Assembly: GCA_947646735.1 (NCBI GenBank) | Contig: CANTFK010000663.1 | Location: 62,001-126,000, forward strand | From: Peronospora farinosa | Taxonomy: Eukaryota; Oomycota; Peronosporomycetes; Peronosporales; Peronosporaceae | Direction: 5' to 3' | Length of the DNA stretch: 64,000 nt | Shown: positions 45,459 through 56,988 of the stretch, piece after piece | How positions within the stretch are numbered: the stretch's first letter is position 1 | How the letters are laid out: each line of letters starts with the position of its first letter | Made by a program: the position numbers and the translations under genes | Notes under the pieces: generated by a model | What the model was told of the DNA's origin: nothing | Seen by the model: the letters and a program-made list of their open reading frames with translations, nothing else | Databases searched by the model: none

Positions 45459-47873
45459 ATGCTTAGTGGTGCCAGTGCAGGTCTTTCCTCCTTGCCCTCT
45501 TCCTCGTCTTCCAGCGAGCACAAGAACAACTCAATTTTCGCCACCAGGCGCACCCTGCTGCCCCAACCATCGAGTGCAGACTCACCTCCGACAGCAGATC
45601 AGGTGGTCGAGCTCTCCGTTTCGTCTGAGGAACTCGCAGACTGGAGAAGTCGACACCGACAAGCTCAGACAGGGCCAATGCCATGGCCCGGTCGTACCCG
45701 CAGCGTTTTGCGTCGATACGCACCGTTACTGCCGCCTGTAGCTTTTCTTATTACTTTGGTGGTGTTGCTCGTGCAATACCTACACAATGCTGCTGCTGAC
45801 TTATCGGATTTGTCTAGTAGCTCCAACCAACCGGTAATGCAGTGGACCCCCTGTCATCTCGTCGACAACGCTTACAACCTCTCCGCGCAGTGTGCAACGA
45901 TAATGATGCCACTATGCTACGAAGGTATATGTGACGCCAAAGATGATAACGCTACCATTGTCGTTTCATTTAAGCGGATCGGATCAAACAACACGAGCGT
46001 TAGAGCCAAAACCGTGTGGTATCTACCCGACCGACCCGACCTACAGACGCGCGAGGAAGTTGAGTTGCAGATGGCGTTGCTGTATGAAGAGCTAAACAGA
46101 GGTGTCGACATTAACACGCTCGACATGCGTGGCACTGGGAATAGTACAGCACTTACATGCAGTTCATCCATCGACGAGTCTCCATTGCAGAATGCCATCT
46201 TTGCTCGAAATGACGGAGTCCTTAACTTCAGCGACGTCCAGGCCTGTGCTAGCCGACTGCACGACCTTGGTGGATACTCCGACCTCAGTGCTTTCTCGCT
46301 AGCCAGTGTTTCTCGCGACGTCGAGAAGGTCATCACCCACTTTCAGCCGACCTCTCAGGTAGTTGTATATGCTCTTGGCTACGGCACACTCGTAGCACAA
46401 AAGCTTCTGCAACGACCTATCTCGCAGGTCGTCGGATACGTCTTCGACGGAGCACTCGGTGGCCTCGACAGTACATCAGATTCAGCTGCACTGCCAGCGA
46501 TTTCATATCAAATATCTAAAAGTGACGAAAATTTTGGACAGGTTGCTGCAGGATTCCTAACGTGGTGCCAGCTCGATGCAGATTGTTCCACAAAGTTTTC
46601 CAATGTAAGCTCGACAACGACCCTCAACACTACACTTGTAGAAGTATACTCTCGACTTGACGCTGACCCTACTTCCATGTGCGCCATGATTCTTATGGAT
46701 GTCGATAGAAACGAAAGCAGCAATTCTGCTATCACTCCACCATCATATCTGCTGCGCCAATTACTTGGACTGATGATAAAAGATACGGCGCTGTGGCCGT
46801 TCGTTCCTGTCGTCGTATACCGCTTTCACCGCTGTGGATCTGAAGATCTTCCTCTGCTCAGACACTTTGTATACTCTACTTTCAAAATTGACGCCGGCGC
46901 AAACACCCCGGAACTGATTTATGCAATTCAGGCCTTCAGCGAGCTATGGGAAGTGCCTTCACCTAACCAAGCATTGCTCACAGAGCGATTCACTAATCAA
47001 GCCATCGGTTCTGGTAGAGTGTATACTCAGCTGGAGGCATACTGCTTGCTCACCCTTAACGCGTGCATGAACGATTCGGCATCAGCAAACCTGTTGTCGG
47101 GTAAGCCGACATTATCATACGCAAACAAGCCGACGAATGCCAGCGCGGCTGCAATCTCGTCTAAAACCAGCGTCCTCGTGTTCAGCGGAGGATTGGACGT
47201 ACTCGCGCCTCCCAAATACGCGGCTGCACTGTTTGACGCGGTTCAAACAGTAAACAAAGAGCTGCTTGTAGCTCCTTACGGCACGCACGGTGTAGTCCAG
47301 ACTGCATTGTTGTCGAATGGCTCATCGTGTGCCCGTCGGGTGCTGGCGTCCTTCGTAAAGGCTGGCGGTAATTTGAGTGCGTATGATGCGTCATGTATGG
47401 CTGCGTTATCCACACCAGGTCTCGCTGTCTCCATGTCATCAAGCTTGTTGGTGCTTGGCGTGCAAGATGCGTACGATGGTGTGCTTGTGAATGCAAGCAT
47501 CAGTACTGATAGCACTGGCAGTGCTGACATCTTGACCGACTACAATAACACCTCGAATTCGATAACTGGGCCTACACTGGACCAGCTAAACCACCGCATC
47601 TCAACGTTGCAAGATATCCGACAACACTATCAAGTTGCACTCATTGTAGTGTCCAGCATACTCGGGACAGTGATGGTTTTTGGCACAATAGTAGTGATCT
47701 ATCAGCGTCACCGAAAGCAGCAGCTAAAAAGCGAGGAGACAATTTTTCGACTAATGCGCGGCGACGAAGGTAACGAGATCGAGCTTATGCGTAGCATCTC
47801 TTTACTCTCAAACAGTTTGCCTAGCAGCGGCAGACAGACTGAGACTGTCATCGACAGGGCGCCAACTATTTAA
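45459..47873 (+). CDS. Two-TM alpha/beta-hydrolase-fold ectoprotein with lost catalytic Ser
   Basis: 804 aa from ATG 45459; the frame is open 9 codons further, but from a GTG. A Ser-rich cytosolic start, one TM (about 88-108), a large N-glycosylatable ectodomain and a second TM (ALIVVSSILGTVMVFGTIVV, about 720-745) with a basic tail. The ectodomain resembles the tripeptidyl-aminopeptidase/S33 hydrolases: LDMRGTGNS (oxyanion strand), nucleophile elbow YALGYGT, VFSGGLDVLAPP (acid) and PYGTHGVV (His). The elbow normally reads G-x-S-Y-G; here the Ser position is Gly307 (codon GGC 46377-46379). The fold call is fair. Loss of activity is inferred from that residue. Confidence 0.7.
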   Translation: MLSGASAGLSSLPSSSSSSEHKNNSIFATRRTLLPQPSSADSPPTADQVVELSVSSEELADWRSRHRQAQTGPMPWPGRTRSVLRRYAPLLPPVAFLITLVVLLVQYLHNAAADLSDLSSSSNQPVMQWTPCHLVDNAYNLSAQCATIMMPLCYEGICDAKDDNATIVVSFKRIGSNNTSVRAKTVWYLPDRPDLQTREEVELQMALLYEELNRGVDINTLDMRGTGNSTALTCSSSIDESPLQNAIFARNDGVLNFSDVQACASRLHDLGGYSDLSAFSLASVSRDVEKVITHFQPTSQVVVYALGYGTLVAQKLLQRPISQVVGYVFDGALGGLDSTSDSAALPAISYQISKSDENFGQVAAGFLTWCQLDADCSTKFSNVSSTTTLNTTLVEVYSRLDADPTSMCAMILMDVDRNESSNSAITPPSYLLRQLLGLMIKDTALWPFVPVVVYRFHRCGSEDLPLLRHFVYSTFKIDAGANTPELIYAIQAFSELWEVPSPNQALLTERFTNQAIGSGRVYTQLEAYCLLTLNACMNDSASANLLSGKPTLSYANKPTNASAAAISSKTSVLVFSGGLDVLAPPKYAAALFDAVQTVNKELLVAPYGTHGVVQTALLSNGSSCARRVLASFVKAGGNLSAYDASCMAALSTPGLAVSMSSSLLVLGVQDAYDGVLVNASISTDSTGSADILTDYNNTSNSITGPTLDQLNHRISTLQDIRQHYQVALIVVSSILGTVMVFGTIVVIYQRHRKQQLKSEETIFRLMRGDEGNEIELMRSISLLSNSLPSSGRQTETVIDRAPTI

Positions 47874-48510
47874 AATACAATTAAACTGTACACTACTGCT
47901 CATGTTTCATCATTACGAATTGTATTTGCCTGTAAGTGGATCCTATGGTACATGTATCATGTATAGTTTAGGAGGTGTCGTAGATGTACTTCTTGCAAAT
48001 CGATATTGTAGATACACTAGCTACAGCTCTTGCAATGACACAGTTCGTATGCAAGCTCAAATATTCGGCGGACCATCAGAACGGTTCATAGAGCACGACG
48101 CTGCTGACGCCCGCCAATTTATTAGATAATCATATAATCTTCCAGGAGCTGTAGCTATCAACTCGAGGACTGGAAACTGGACGCTTTACCACCAGAAATG
48201 CACACGTTAAGAGACGTGCAATATAGATTGACAACAAAAAACATGCAATAATACTATTGCAGTTCCTATTAAAATAAAATTATGAGCTGTTTTAATGTGC
48301 CCAATTAAATGCCAAAAAGATATTTTATTCATATAATTGTGTGGTATTTCTTAACCCATAATTCGGTGAAAAAATAGGTCCTTTCGCATACCTCTCACTT
48401 CTGAAAAAACTCGTTACCAAGCAAAAAGTGCTGAAAAACCTTCTAGTGACGTGAAAATTATATTGTCTCCCTCACTGATTCCTCTTGATCCTACAAGGTT
48501 TTTGCTCATT
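47874..48510. other. Intergenic, no gene seen
   Basis: AT-rich sequence between two plus-strand genes. The 75-codon frame at 47902 has no recognisable feature. Confidence 0.5.
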
Positions 48511-51036
48511 ATGATGTCCTGGCCGGAAGAACCACAGTCTCATAATGGTAATGGTGAGTATTTAGACGCTGAGCTTCATGAATCAAGTTACTTTCATCCA
48601 TTGGACGGTAGTGACGAGCGTTCACAACACGGCACGACAAACTTTCTGAGTGCTAACAACGGTGTAAACCATGTGGGACTCACGTATTCGGCTTCTTGTC
48701 CATCATTCTCGGGACTAGATGATGTTGACGACCTCATAGGTGGAGCAGTGGGCTCTAACGGCCTAATGTCGTACCCGTATGGGTCACAGGAGCCTCTCGT
48801 GGATACTATAAGCTCCGATGGAAATACACTGTTTACTGGAGACAAAACTTTGGAGATGCTACTGCAATTTCAGCAGGATTATCAGACCACGTCGCAGCGT
48901 CAGTTTCCACGTCAACACGTGATGGGCCAATCCATAGACTTGGTACAGCAGCAGATGGCAGGAGGACGACGTGGTTTGCACGGCTCACAGTCGTTTACCA
49001 GTTTGTCCAGCATGATGGACGACTCTAATTGTATAAATGGTGCGTCGTCTTATTACTGGAGTCTAATTAGTAATAGCTAACAAGTTGTGGATTACTTGTG
49101 AGTGGTGCAGCTAATAGCAAGCGGAAGAAAGGAACGGAGCGATGGATGAAGCTACAGCGTCACAAGTCGTTCGATTCTACGACGAATATTTCAGAATCAT
49201 TTGACTTGGACCCACATGTGACATTTGGCATCTCATTGAGCACGTTGACTCCTACTCCGGACCAGCTTCTGCAAGGGTACGTTTGCTTGTGCATAAACTA
49301 TCGTGTATCCGATTGCAAGTAATATCGTGATGTGTTATCGACAACAGACCGCCGCACAGCGACATGATCGGATTCTGTGCGAGCGATCTGTCGAATTCGA
49401 TGCAAACAGATGGCTCGAACTGGCCCCCAGTTGCCTATGGATCCGCACCGAGCTCCATCGGCGGGAATTATATGCAACAAGCGCACCACAGGCGACACTG
49501 TCATCAACAGGAGCAAGCTGATGTACAGTCACTCAGTGATGCTGGCGGTGATACTTCGGTTTGTACTTCGGCGGAAGTGGGACCAGCGTCGGAGCTGGAC
49601 ATGCTGCTTTCAGATAACGAGCGTGCAAATCTTTTCGATGCTATACGGAAGTTTGAATCGCCCGGCGGACTAGAGCCTATCAGTGCCCTCAACCTGTTCC
49701 AAAACAAGTACAACGAAGCACACAGATACTGTCGCAAACCGAGTCGAAGGGACAAAACCATATTTTTATAGCTGAAACGAAAACTACGACAGTTCATTCT
49801 CCGGTGGACCCCGAAAACCACAAGAAATTTTGCCATAACGCCGAGAGACCGCTCTCATTGGACTCTTCAACTACACTCTCAGCAGGTATGCCCCCTTCCG
49901 GTTGCGTTTCAATGCGCACGCGCCTCCACCAAATTCTGGTGCTCTCTGTGCAGAACTCGGATGCTGGGTCTTCGTTATCGTCTTACGAGCGAAATTATTT
50001 GATGCAGTCACCGTTGTTTTTCCCAGCAAGGGCACCCGAGACAGCAGGGTCCTTGTGGTTGCTGCTGCACGCTGCCCAGTGTGAAAGTGGATGTGAGATT
50101 GCGGGCTGCAGCGTAATGCGCCGAGTTTTGGCTCATTGCTTAGGTTGCGAGCTGGTAGTTGGCAAGTGCAAGCAGCCCTGTAACGACGCGAAGGCTATGC
50201 TTCTCCACTACGGTTCTTGCAACAGCAAAGGTAGCATGCATGGACGTTCGTGTTCCGTGTGCTGGAACCTTCTAGAGATCGACATTTCGCATCAAGCGCT
50301 CAGCAATGGCAATGGTGGAGGAAAGTCCAGTGGTCAAACTTCAAACAGCGCACCGTCGTCGTTCGTGGCAACATCGCCTTCCCCGCAAACGGGCACCCCA
50401 TCGCTGGTGCCAGTGTCTGTGAGTCCTGGATGGGGCGGTTCGACTGCGTATCGCTCACCATCCAGACGCTCAACAAGTCGTATTGGCACTTCCAAGCATG
50501 TGCCTATCCAGCCAAATCCTCTTCCGACGGCTTCCAACCCAATGGGACTAATGGGCGCATTGCCACCCCAATTTGGGCACCCTCTTTCTTTGTACTTGGA
50601 GCAAACGTCTGCTTCGTTCCGAGCGGAGGTTAAGTCTCGTGTTGAGAAACGGGTAACTGCTGCTGCTGGCCAAGACTTGTTGCAGCACATGCAGAAGAAG
50701 ACGCGACTGCGAAGCCTGGACAATCTCCGCTTAGAAGCTCGAACTACCGTCCTAGGAGAGATGGAGCGTGAACTTCATCGTCACATGCAAGCGTACAACT
50801 GGGCCAACATAACTTCGTGCGAAAACGTACCGGAAGGAGCATTACAACTCTTTCCGTACCTGACAAACTTTTCCTTGGCTGAATTCGGTGCCTTTCAAGC
50901 GCAGCAGCTTACATCCCAGACATCTAAACCACCTGCAGCCTTTTCATCTTCACCATCGGTGCGTACTCGACGATCAGGTTCCTATGAATTCGCACCCAAT
51001 GACAGTCTGTCCAAGGAACGACGTTTCTTCGTGTGA
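48511..51036 (+). CDS. TAZ zinc-finger protein, multi-exon
   Basis: Exons inferred: 48511-49039, 49111-49276, 49348 to about 49885, 49954-51036; GT-AG introns with agreeing phases. The TAZ finger is in the last exon (about 50060-50275): HAAQCESGCEIAGCSVM, then RRVLAHCLGCELVVGKCKQP, ending in C-x-x-C. That is the three H-x-C/C-x-C groups of CBP/p300 TAZ domains. The flanks are Ser/Gly/Pro-rich and disordered. TAZ domains bind activation domains of transcription factors. Exon 3 has an in-frame TAG at 49769-49771 in what otherwise reads through; I found no phase-matched intron that removes it cleanly. Confidence 0.7.
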
Positions 51037-51926
51037 GATGTAACTGCGCGAAAGAGTTAAAGTACCCAGAGACTCTTGAGTTGAAGAGCCTTAATTTAAT
51101 TCATCAAGTTGATTGATTACCTGCCAGTGTAAAGTCGACCTTCCTGCTCGCATGCATCTGTTGCCTGACTAACTCAATGTCAGCGAGGCATGAAAGCAGC
51201 TCAAATTGGCGGGACTAAACGGGTGGCTGCCCCCACGTATGTACGTGAGGTTTCACGGATGTTTGTCGATACTGCCTCAGCTATTGAGAGCTCTTTGTAG
51301 CAATTGGTCATAGCGACTGACATGTCAACACTAACAGAAATGCAAGACAACAAGAGGTGGCAATGGCGAACCTGCAGATCACGTACACCAGCTTTTTGCA
51401 GCTAGACCACCTAACATCAGCAACAATTGTAACTTTACAATATTAACGGCGTCGAAGCAAACGATAGCACAGTCAACACAGTTATGGACCGGAGCGACTT
51501 CTTCCTTTTCCGCCCAAGCCACAGCGACGTGTAGCAGAAATAATTGTAAGAGGCACAGCAGTATGAAGCACCAACCCAGACACCTCGCACAGCAAGAACT
51601 GTTCTAGTGAATAGTTGACGTCTTCGATTACGTCTGTTGACATTCTTCTCCGAATGTGCCGCGTCGAGAAGAAATGATGAGGTCTTATGTGCGAACGTTG
51701 GAGCAACGAGATGGGCATTTGAGGTGAAGATCAACGAAGCGAGAACGGGTGCGCGTAATGATTAAAAATCCAGCGCAACTGGCGCGGATCCTGTACAAGG
51801 CCGATGGATTTCTATTTCCTTACACACCTGCAAAACCAATCGTTTGCGTGAGAAGATCGTTTGGCATGGGGAACCGCAGCTGTCGTTTGCTTTATGAAGA
51901 GACCTCATGTGGTTTGTAGGGGTTTC
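51037..51926. other. Intergenic, no gene seen
   Basis: The minus-strand 99-codon frame at 51435-51734 lacks domain features. Confidence 0.45.
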
Positions 51927-52880
51927 GATCAGCCAGAGTCAATCATTTCGTCCCTTTCGTTGAGGTACACGAACTGAATTAGTACGCGGTGACAGTCCCG
52001 GCCGTCGTGACGCCAATGATCTAGAACAACACCATTGTGACACAGATGTAGACGAGCTACATGCCGCATAGCGCGCCGATAATCGTGCCGGTTTGGTACT
52101 CGAGGTCGCAACTGTCCGTCGTGCACGTGTTCTCTAGCTGAATGTAGTCTTGGTGAAACATAACACTAAGACTCCCCAGCACCGATCTGTACACTGACCA
52201 TCACAAGTGCCACCAGCATCGTCATTGACAGACGAGAGACGCCCTTGCCTGCCACATTAAGGTGCGCTGTAGCGAGCTTGGTCCTTTTGCGGATGCAGCA
52301 CACGTACAGGGTGGTGAGCAGCGCGAGAAGTTCGAAAACCACCGCCGGCCACCAGTGTTTGCACCTCCAAGCAAGACGGCAGCCACGATGTTGAGTAATG
52401 AGGATGATCCAGATAATCTAAGTGCCTCTGCTAGCAAGACCATAGAGACGATCCAAACGAAGGACATGCCGGCGACTGCTAGAGCGGCAAGCCGACGATA
52501 CGCACTATGAGACTGGTGCCCCCGACTAACTGGGCAGCCACTAGATGCCGAATGTCGTCGCTGTAACGGGTACTACTCATCTTCTTTGTCATCTGCAATA
52601 TTAGACAAACCTCCAAATCCAACACAGCGTTTCGTAACTCTTGGGCAAACTGCGCAGTAGGCATCTCGCCACGTCTTCATCCCTCCATCTTGACTCCGAT
52701 GCTCCTGAGCGCTGTTGTTAAAAACTTCGTTGCAGTGATGCAGAACATTGTGCCTTCCCCCCTGGCGCTTAGGATATATGCGTCCAGCCTTCTATGACCG
52801 TACGTAAGCGGTTCCACGCCACTTACGTTTCCTTGCACGTGATGGTACTCCGCGTCCACATGGCGTGCATTTGTCCACAA
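51927..52880 (-). pseudogene. Decayed multi-pass membrane protein gene
   Basis: Minus-strand hydrophobic segments continue across several frames with stops between: SFVWIVSMVLLAEALRLSG, LLNIVAAVLLGG (about 52467-52345), then after a frame change VVVFELLALLTTLYVCCIRK and LSMTMLVALVMVSVQIGAG (to about 52170). In a third frame LENTCTTDSCDLEYQTGTII and LVYICVTMVLF follow, with at least three stops. Upstream, 52677-52880 is in the same frame as 52479-52664 but separated by a stop. The family is not recognised. Confidence 0.55.
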
Positions 52881-53478
52881 GCGATGTTGTTGTTCTTAAT
52901 GCACTCGCTCTTGGACGGCGTGGTTACGGAGGACTACTCAATCGTGTAGCCTATAACATTTCACTTGCAGCAAACATTTTCAGAACATTGTCTGCATGTT
53001 TAACACAGTAACACAATTTCAAATGCAGCACCCGAGTCGTGCCGTTTCTACATTGCTGACCAAATAATAATACACATGTTGTACCTAGATGGGTTGTTTG
53101 CCTACTCGTTTATGGCTAAGAAAAACGCATGTAATGGCAAGGCGACTACAATGCCCAATATGGGATCCTCCTTTACATATAAACAAACTTACATCAACTT
53201 TACTGGTAAAGTCCAGAATACTAGAGCGAATTGTATCTGAGAGGACAAGACCGAGTCAGCAGCCTTTTCGAAGTTGTTTGCGTATCAATTCGGTACAGAT
53301 GCTTCAAGGATGTAGAAAACATGATCATTACAAAACTGCAGGCTCTTACATTATTTCATCTCACACAAACGTCGACAAAGTAGAGCTCTGGGCTTGTCGT
53401 AGGTATTGAATAGGCCGTAACAGAGTTCAAACTGGTTTCCAATATTATATAGGCTATTACTTTCCTTACGTTCGCCTA
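52881..53478. other. Intergenic, no gene seen
   Basis: The plus-strand 106-codon frame at 53089 shows no domain. The region holds the 3' side of the transporter gene. Confidence 0.45.
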
Positions 53479-55218
53479 CTAGCTCACCATGTCAGTCATA
53501 GCTTTGAGGTTCACGACCATGGCATATACGAAAAAAGCGACGAAAATGGTCCAAATCCCGTAGCTCGCAAGCTTGCTGTAACCACCGAAAACGCGCAATT
53601 GCTGTGCATCCAACTTCTGGCGAGGCAGCAGAAAAATCGAGCAGAAAGCCATTGCGTGTACAGCGTATGAGAGGAGAAGAAGCAATAGAAGTCGACTCGT
53701 CCCATCGTTTAAACTCACATAGGGCGTCCATTCATTACTGAGAGTACGCATCGCAATAGCGATCGTACTCCGGAATGACAATAGCATACCCTGGGTAGCA
53801 CCTTCCGAGCCGTTCTCGGCGATCTCAGTAGCTGGGATGAGCGTAAATATAGTGATGATCCCATCCGTAAAGCCCGAAATACACCCGAAGGTGTCGTAAA
53901 AAGCCTGACCACGGATCGATGGCACGTAGAGCATCATAATGGCGCGAAAAGTCTCCGCTACAACCATAAGAGCAATACCGAAGAACACACACCGTCGCCA
54001 GGACGAGTTCGACCAAAACATTTTCCACATAATCATGGTGACCAGAGTGGTCACGTACTTTAGCGCATTGGTTAGGAGTGTCGTGTTCGGGTTAAGTTCT
54101 GCCATGCTGACGAGGACAGCGTTGGCAGAGCCGAAGTAAAAGCGAGTTGTCGCTAATAGGACACACAAAAATAGCACGAGCTGCCACATGGCTCGCTGCT
54201 GGCACAGTCGGAAGAAGGCACCGATGTGAGCATTGGCTGCACAAGATACCGTATAAATCCTTTCCGCACTACCATCTTCTGTGATCGTTTCGCTTATCGA
54301 GCCGGACTCGGCTTGAACCTTGCACTCGTTGCAGTTGCGCAGCACAAAAGGCACGGGCACAAGACTCAGCAGAGCCAGCGTGGCGTATACCCAGAAAGGT
54401 TCGATGCGCAAGGCATAGTTGCGCTTGTCATCGTCAAAACGAACAAGACCGGCGGTCAACCAGAGGCCGACCCACTCGATTCCAGTACGGAACAGCAGAT
54501 AGTTGATCTGTAAAGTGCCGCGCGTGGTGAGCGCTTCACGTTGAGACAGCTCGATGACACGGGCGTCCGTGGCAATCTTGCTGAGCATGGATCCGAACGT
54601 TGCACCAATGATGAGCACCATGTAATAGACGATAAAGTTGCTACGTTGGTCTTCTGTAAATTTGTGGACGTCCACGGTAGCCGAGAGAATCATTAGGCCC
54701 ATGCACATGCAAAAGCTCAGTAGGGTGCCGGTGATCATGTAAGACTTGCGACGGTATCCACCGAGGGGTACGACGTCGGACACTAGACCGAGAAAAAAGC
54801 TGAGCGTCGTGGGAACGCTCAGAAGACACTCCATCACAATAGAGCTTTCGGACCGCTGCAGGTGCAGTGAGTGCATGAGAGTAGGTCGCATACAATACCT
54901 GAGTCCGGCGTAGATGATGCTGCTCTGTGCGGTGGCAAACAGCAAACCATAGTATGAAGTCGAGAAAAGTCGGACTGCGCTGCCCTCGCGCAGCGCACCA
55001 AACTGTTGATAGTTAAAAAATTTGTTGCCTGCAACGAAGCGGTTGCTGGCTACCAAACCCAAAGGCTCAAGACTCTCGAAACCAAGGTGACTGTCCGGTT
55101 CACAAGTCATGGTCATGACGGACTGGTCGTGCTCCATAATTTCATAATTGGACTCGTGCATCGAGCTGGTGTAAACGGCACTGTAGTAGTCGGTCTCAGC
55201 TTTTCTTAATACACCCAT
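53479..55218 (-). CDS. Folate-biopterin-transporter-like MFS protein
   Basis: 579 aa, intron-less, ATG 55218. A hydrophilic N-terminus of ~85 residues, then about 12 TM helices. LSFFLGLVSDVVPLGGYRRK lies between early helices and fits the G-x-x-x-D-x-x-P-x-G-x-R-R-x-x signature of the BT1/FBT family. A hydrophilic central loop (about 300-335) separates the two halves, and TEIAENGSEGATQGMLLSFR matches the E-x-x-x-E-G...T-x-x-x-L-x-S loop near TM9-10. Oomycetes have many such genes. Substrate (folate, pterin or other) unknown. Confidence 0.8.
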   Translation of the reverse strand: MGVLRKAETDYYSAVYTSSMHESNYEIMEHDQSVMTMTCEPDSHLGFESLEPLGLVASNRFVAGNKFFNYQQFGALREGSAVRLFSTSYYGLLFATAQSSIIYAGLRYCMRPTLMHSLHLQRSESSIVMECLLSVPTTLSFFLGLVSDVVPLGGYRRKSYMITGTLLSFCMCMGLMILSATVDVHKFTEDQRSNFIVYYMVLIIGATFGSMLSKIATDARVIELSQREALTTRGTLQINYLLFRTGIEWVGLWLTAGLVRFDDDKRNYALRIEPFWVYATLALLSLVPVPFVLRNCNECKVQAESGSISETITEDGSAERIYTVSCAANAHIGAFFRLCQQRAMWQLVLFLCVLLATTRFYFGSANAVLVSMAELNPNTTLLTNALKYVTTLVTMIMWKMFWSNSSWRRCVFFGIALMVVAETFRAIMMLYVPSIRGQAFYDTFGCISGFTDGIITIFTLIPATEIAENGSEGATQGMLLSFRSTIAIAMRTLSNEWTPYVSLNDGTSRLLLLLLLSYAVHAMAFCSIFLLPRQKLDAQQLRVFGGYSKLASYGIWTIFVAFFVYAMVVNLKAMTDMVS

Positions 55219-55856
55219 GGTGGCACTAAATCACTCAACAAAACGTTGTCGATTGCCTGGTGAATTCTGATAGTGCCACGGTTTGCAACTTATCATTGCA
55301 TTGCCTGCTCTTTTTTCAACGGCTGATGGAATTTATTCTCACCATATCAAACCGTTTTTGTACAGATAAGACTCGGAAGTCCTGACACTATAAATACAGG
55401 TATGTCAGTAGCTTCGCTACAATTCTGTTGGTCCTATGAATACACACAGTTGACATATAGTTCTATGATTCCCTAAAAAGCCAGAAGTTCTGGATAAGCA
55501 AGCTCCAAATCTAAAACTAAATTCGGTACAAGGCGTAGACAAAGCATTCTTGACGCCCGCATGCTGCACACGCGGGTCTCCATAGCGTATACGGTTTTTG
55601 AAGTCACTTTGTGTTAGGCTTCGCGGAAGGGCAAGGCCGATCCGTTCTCCGACTGGAAATAGAATTCGTGAGTATATTTATACACCTAAACTGAAATGTA
55701 CTCACGGGTATATTTTCCTTTTTGATGTGTTGTCAACTCGTCAATCTAAATTCTTGCCTAATCGGTAATCGATTTTGAAACCCATTGACGACCTGCAAAC
55801 GTGCGTATTCAAAAGGGGATTACCCAGTCCCCCCTCTGTACTTGTATCATAGGAGG
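55219..55856. other. Intergenic, no gene seen
   Basis: AT-rich spacer between the transporter promoter and the Copia remnant. Confidence 0.5.
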
Positions 55857-56302
55857 TTATGAGCTCGAATACGGCTGAGGCAAATTATGTCCTTAACGGA
55901 GACAACTACTTCACATGGGAGTTTAACGCTTGGTAGAAACTCGCCAAGCAGGAGTTGCTGGACCACATCGACGCAACGAAAGCCCTGAGTAAAGGTGACG
56001 CTAACGCCTTAACATGGAAAGTTTAACGATACGAAGGTCTTTGCTTATGTATGTGCCGTGATAAACCAAGTCTCCAATCCATTGTTTGAAGTGCACGGAC
56101 GATTGCAGAAGCCTGCATTGAATAATTAGTTTTTTGCAAAAGCGTCGACAGCAGCACAAATTCAAGATGCAAAAAAGAGGAATTGTGATGGGTCACTTTT
56201 TCAAGTCTGATTACTTTTGCATGTCAATGCAAGCCATCGGTGATAAAGCTAAGCGCGATGAGTAGCTCGTGATTACTGCTTAAAGGCTTGTCTGATGAAC
56301 AC
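55857..56302 (+). pseudogene. Copia gag remnant
   Basis: From ATG 55860, MSSNTAEANYVLNGDNYFTW is the typical Ty1/Copia gag start (LNG-x-NYFTWEFN). QELLDHIDATKALSKGDANA follows, and further on SMQAIGDKAKRDE and LVITALKGLSDE appear in changing frames. Several stops (e.g. at 55934) and frameshifts. It is cut off at 56303 by a Gypsy LTR, so it is older than that insertion. Confidence 0.7.
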
Positions 56303-56934
56303 TCTAGACGGGCGCTTTAAAGAAGCTGCCACGTGCTACGCTGACATACACCTTCAAGCACGCGAGGAAACGGTTAGACCATTTAACTTCTGCGTGCGGT
56401 GGTGGTGGTGTTGGTCGGCGCTAAAGCGCAGTACCAACCGTTGTCGGTCGCTTAAAGCGATCCGCACAACGAACTGCTAAGACAAGAGCCCCATTTACGA
56501 CACGCAGAAGCTTATTCAGTTTATCGTGTGCAGTGAACGGTAATTAGTAAATTCAAGACTAATTTATATCTGATAGAAATAATTTGATATAAATCTAACT
56601 AATGATTGGTTGAATGTAAAGATTGAATACGCGTCTCTTTAGAAGCGTATCCCTACGTGCGAGCTTAGCATATATTAAGCTCGCTGATAACGGGTTCTAA
56701 AGCGTCACCATGACGTTTAGTCCCAAATGGGTGTCATCCCCGTTATAGTAATTTTTTTAAAAAAAATAAAATTATTGTTTAATTTAAATCCATCCATGGA
56801 TATCACATTCACAAGGGTGGGTCACATTGACGTGCCTCGCCCAAGTGGGAGGTCTAAGGGACCACGTTATTTATAAGACGTTTCAGTTATGTATCTTATA
56901 CTTAACGGACTCGTGTAACTATTGGCTTGTTACA
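56303..56934 (-). repeat. 3' LTR of Gypsy element 2
   Basis: 632 bp, homologous to the element 1 LTRs but clearly diverged. The outer end reads TCTAGACGGG on the plus strand where TGTAGACGGG is expected. It keeps the pair of hairpins in different sequence (GCGCTAAAGCGC, TCGCTTAAAGCGA near 56416-56462). Confidence 0.85.
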
Positions 56935-56988
56935 CCATCCCCTCTTTAAGACAATTTTTACATTTTGTAAAACATCGAAAGCAAGAAG

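Noticed and set aside
49902..50084. 60-codon plus-strand ORF in the TAZ gene
   Set aside because: It starts in the intron at 49886-49953 and runs out of frame with the TAZ finger.
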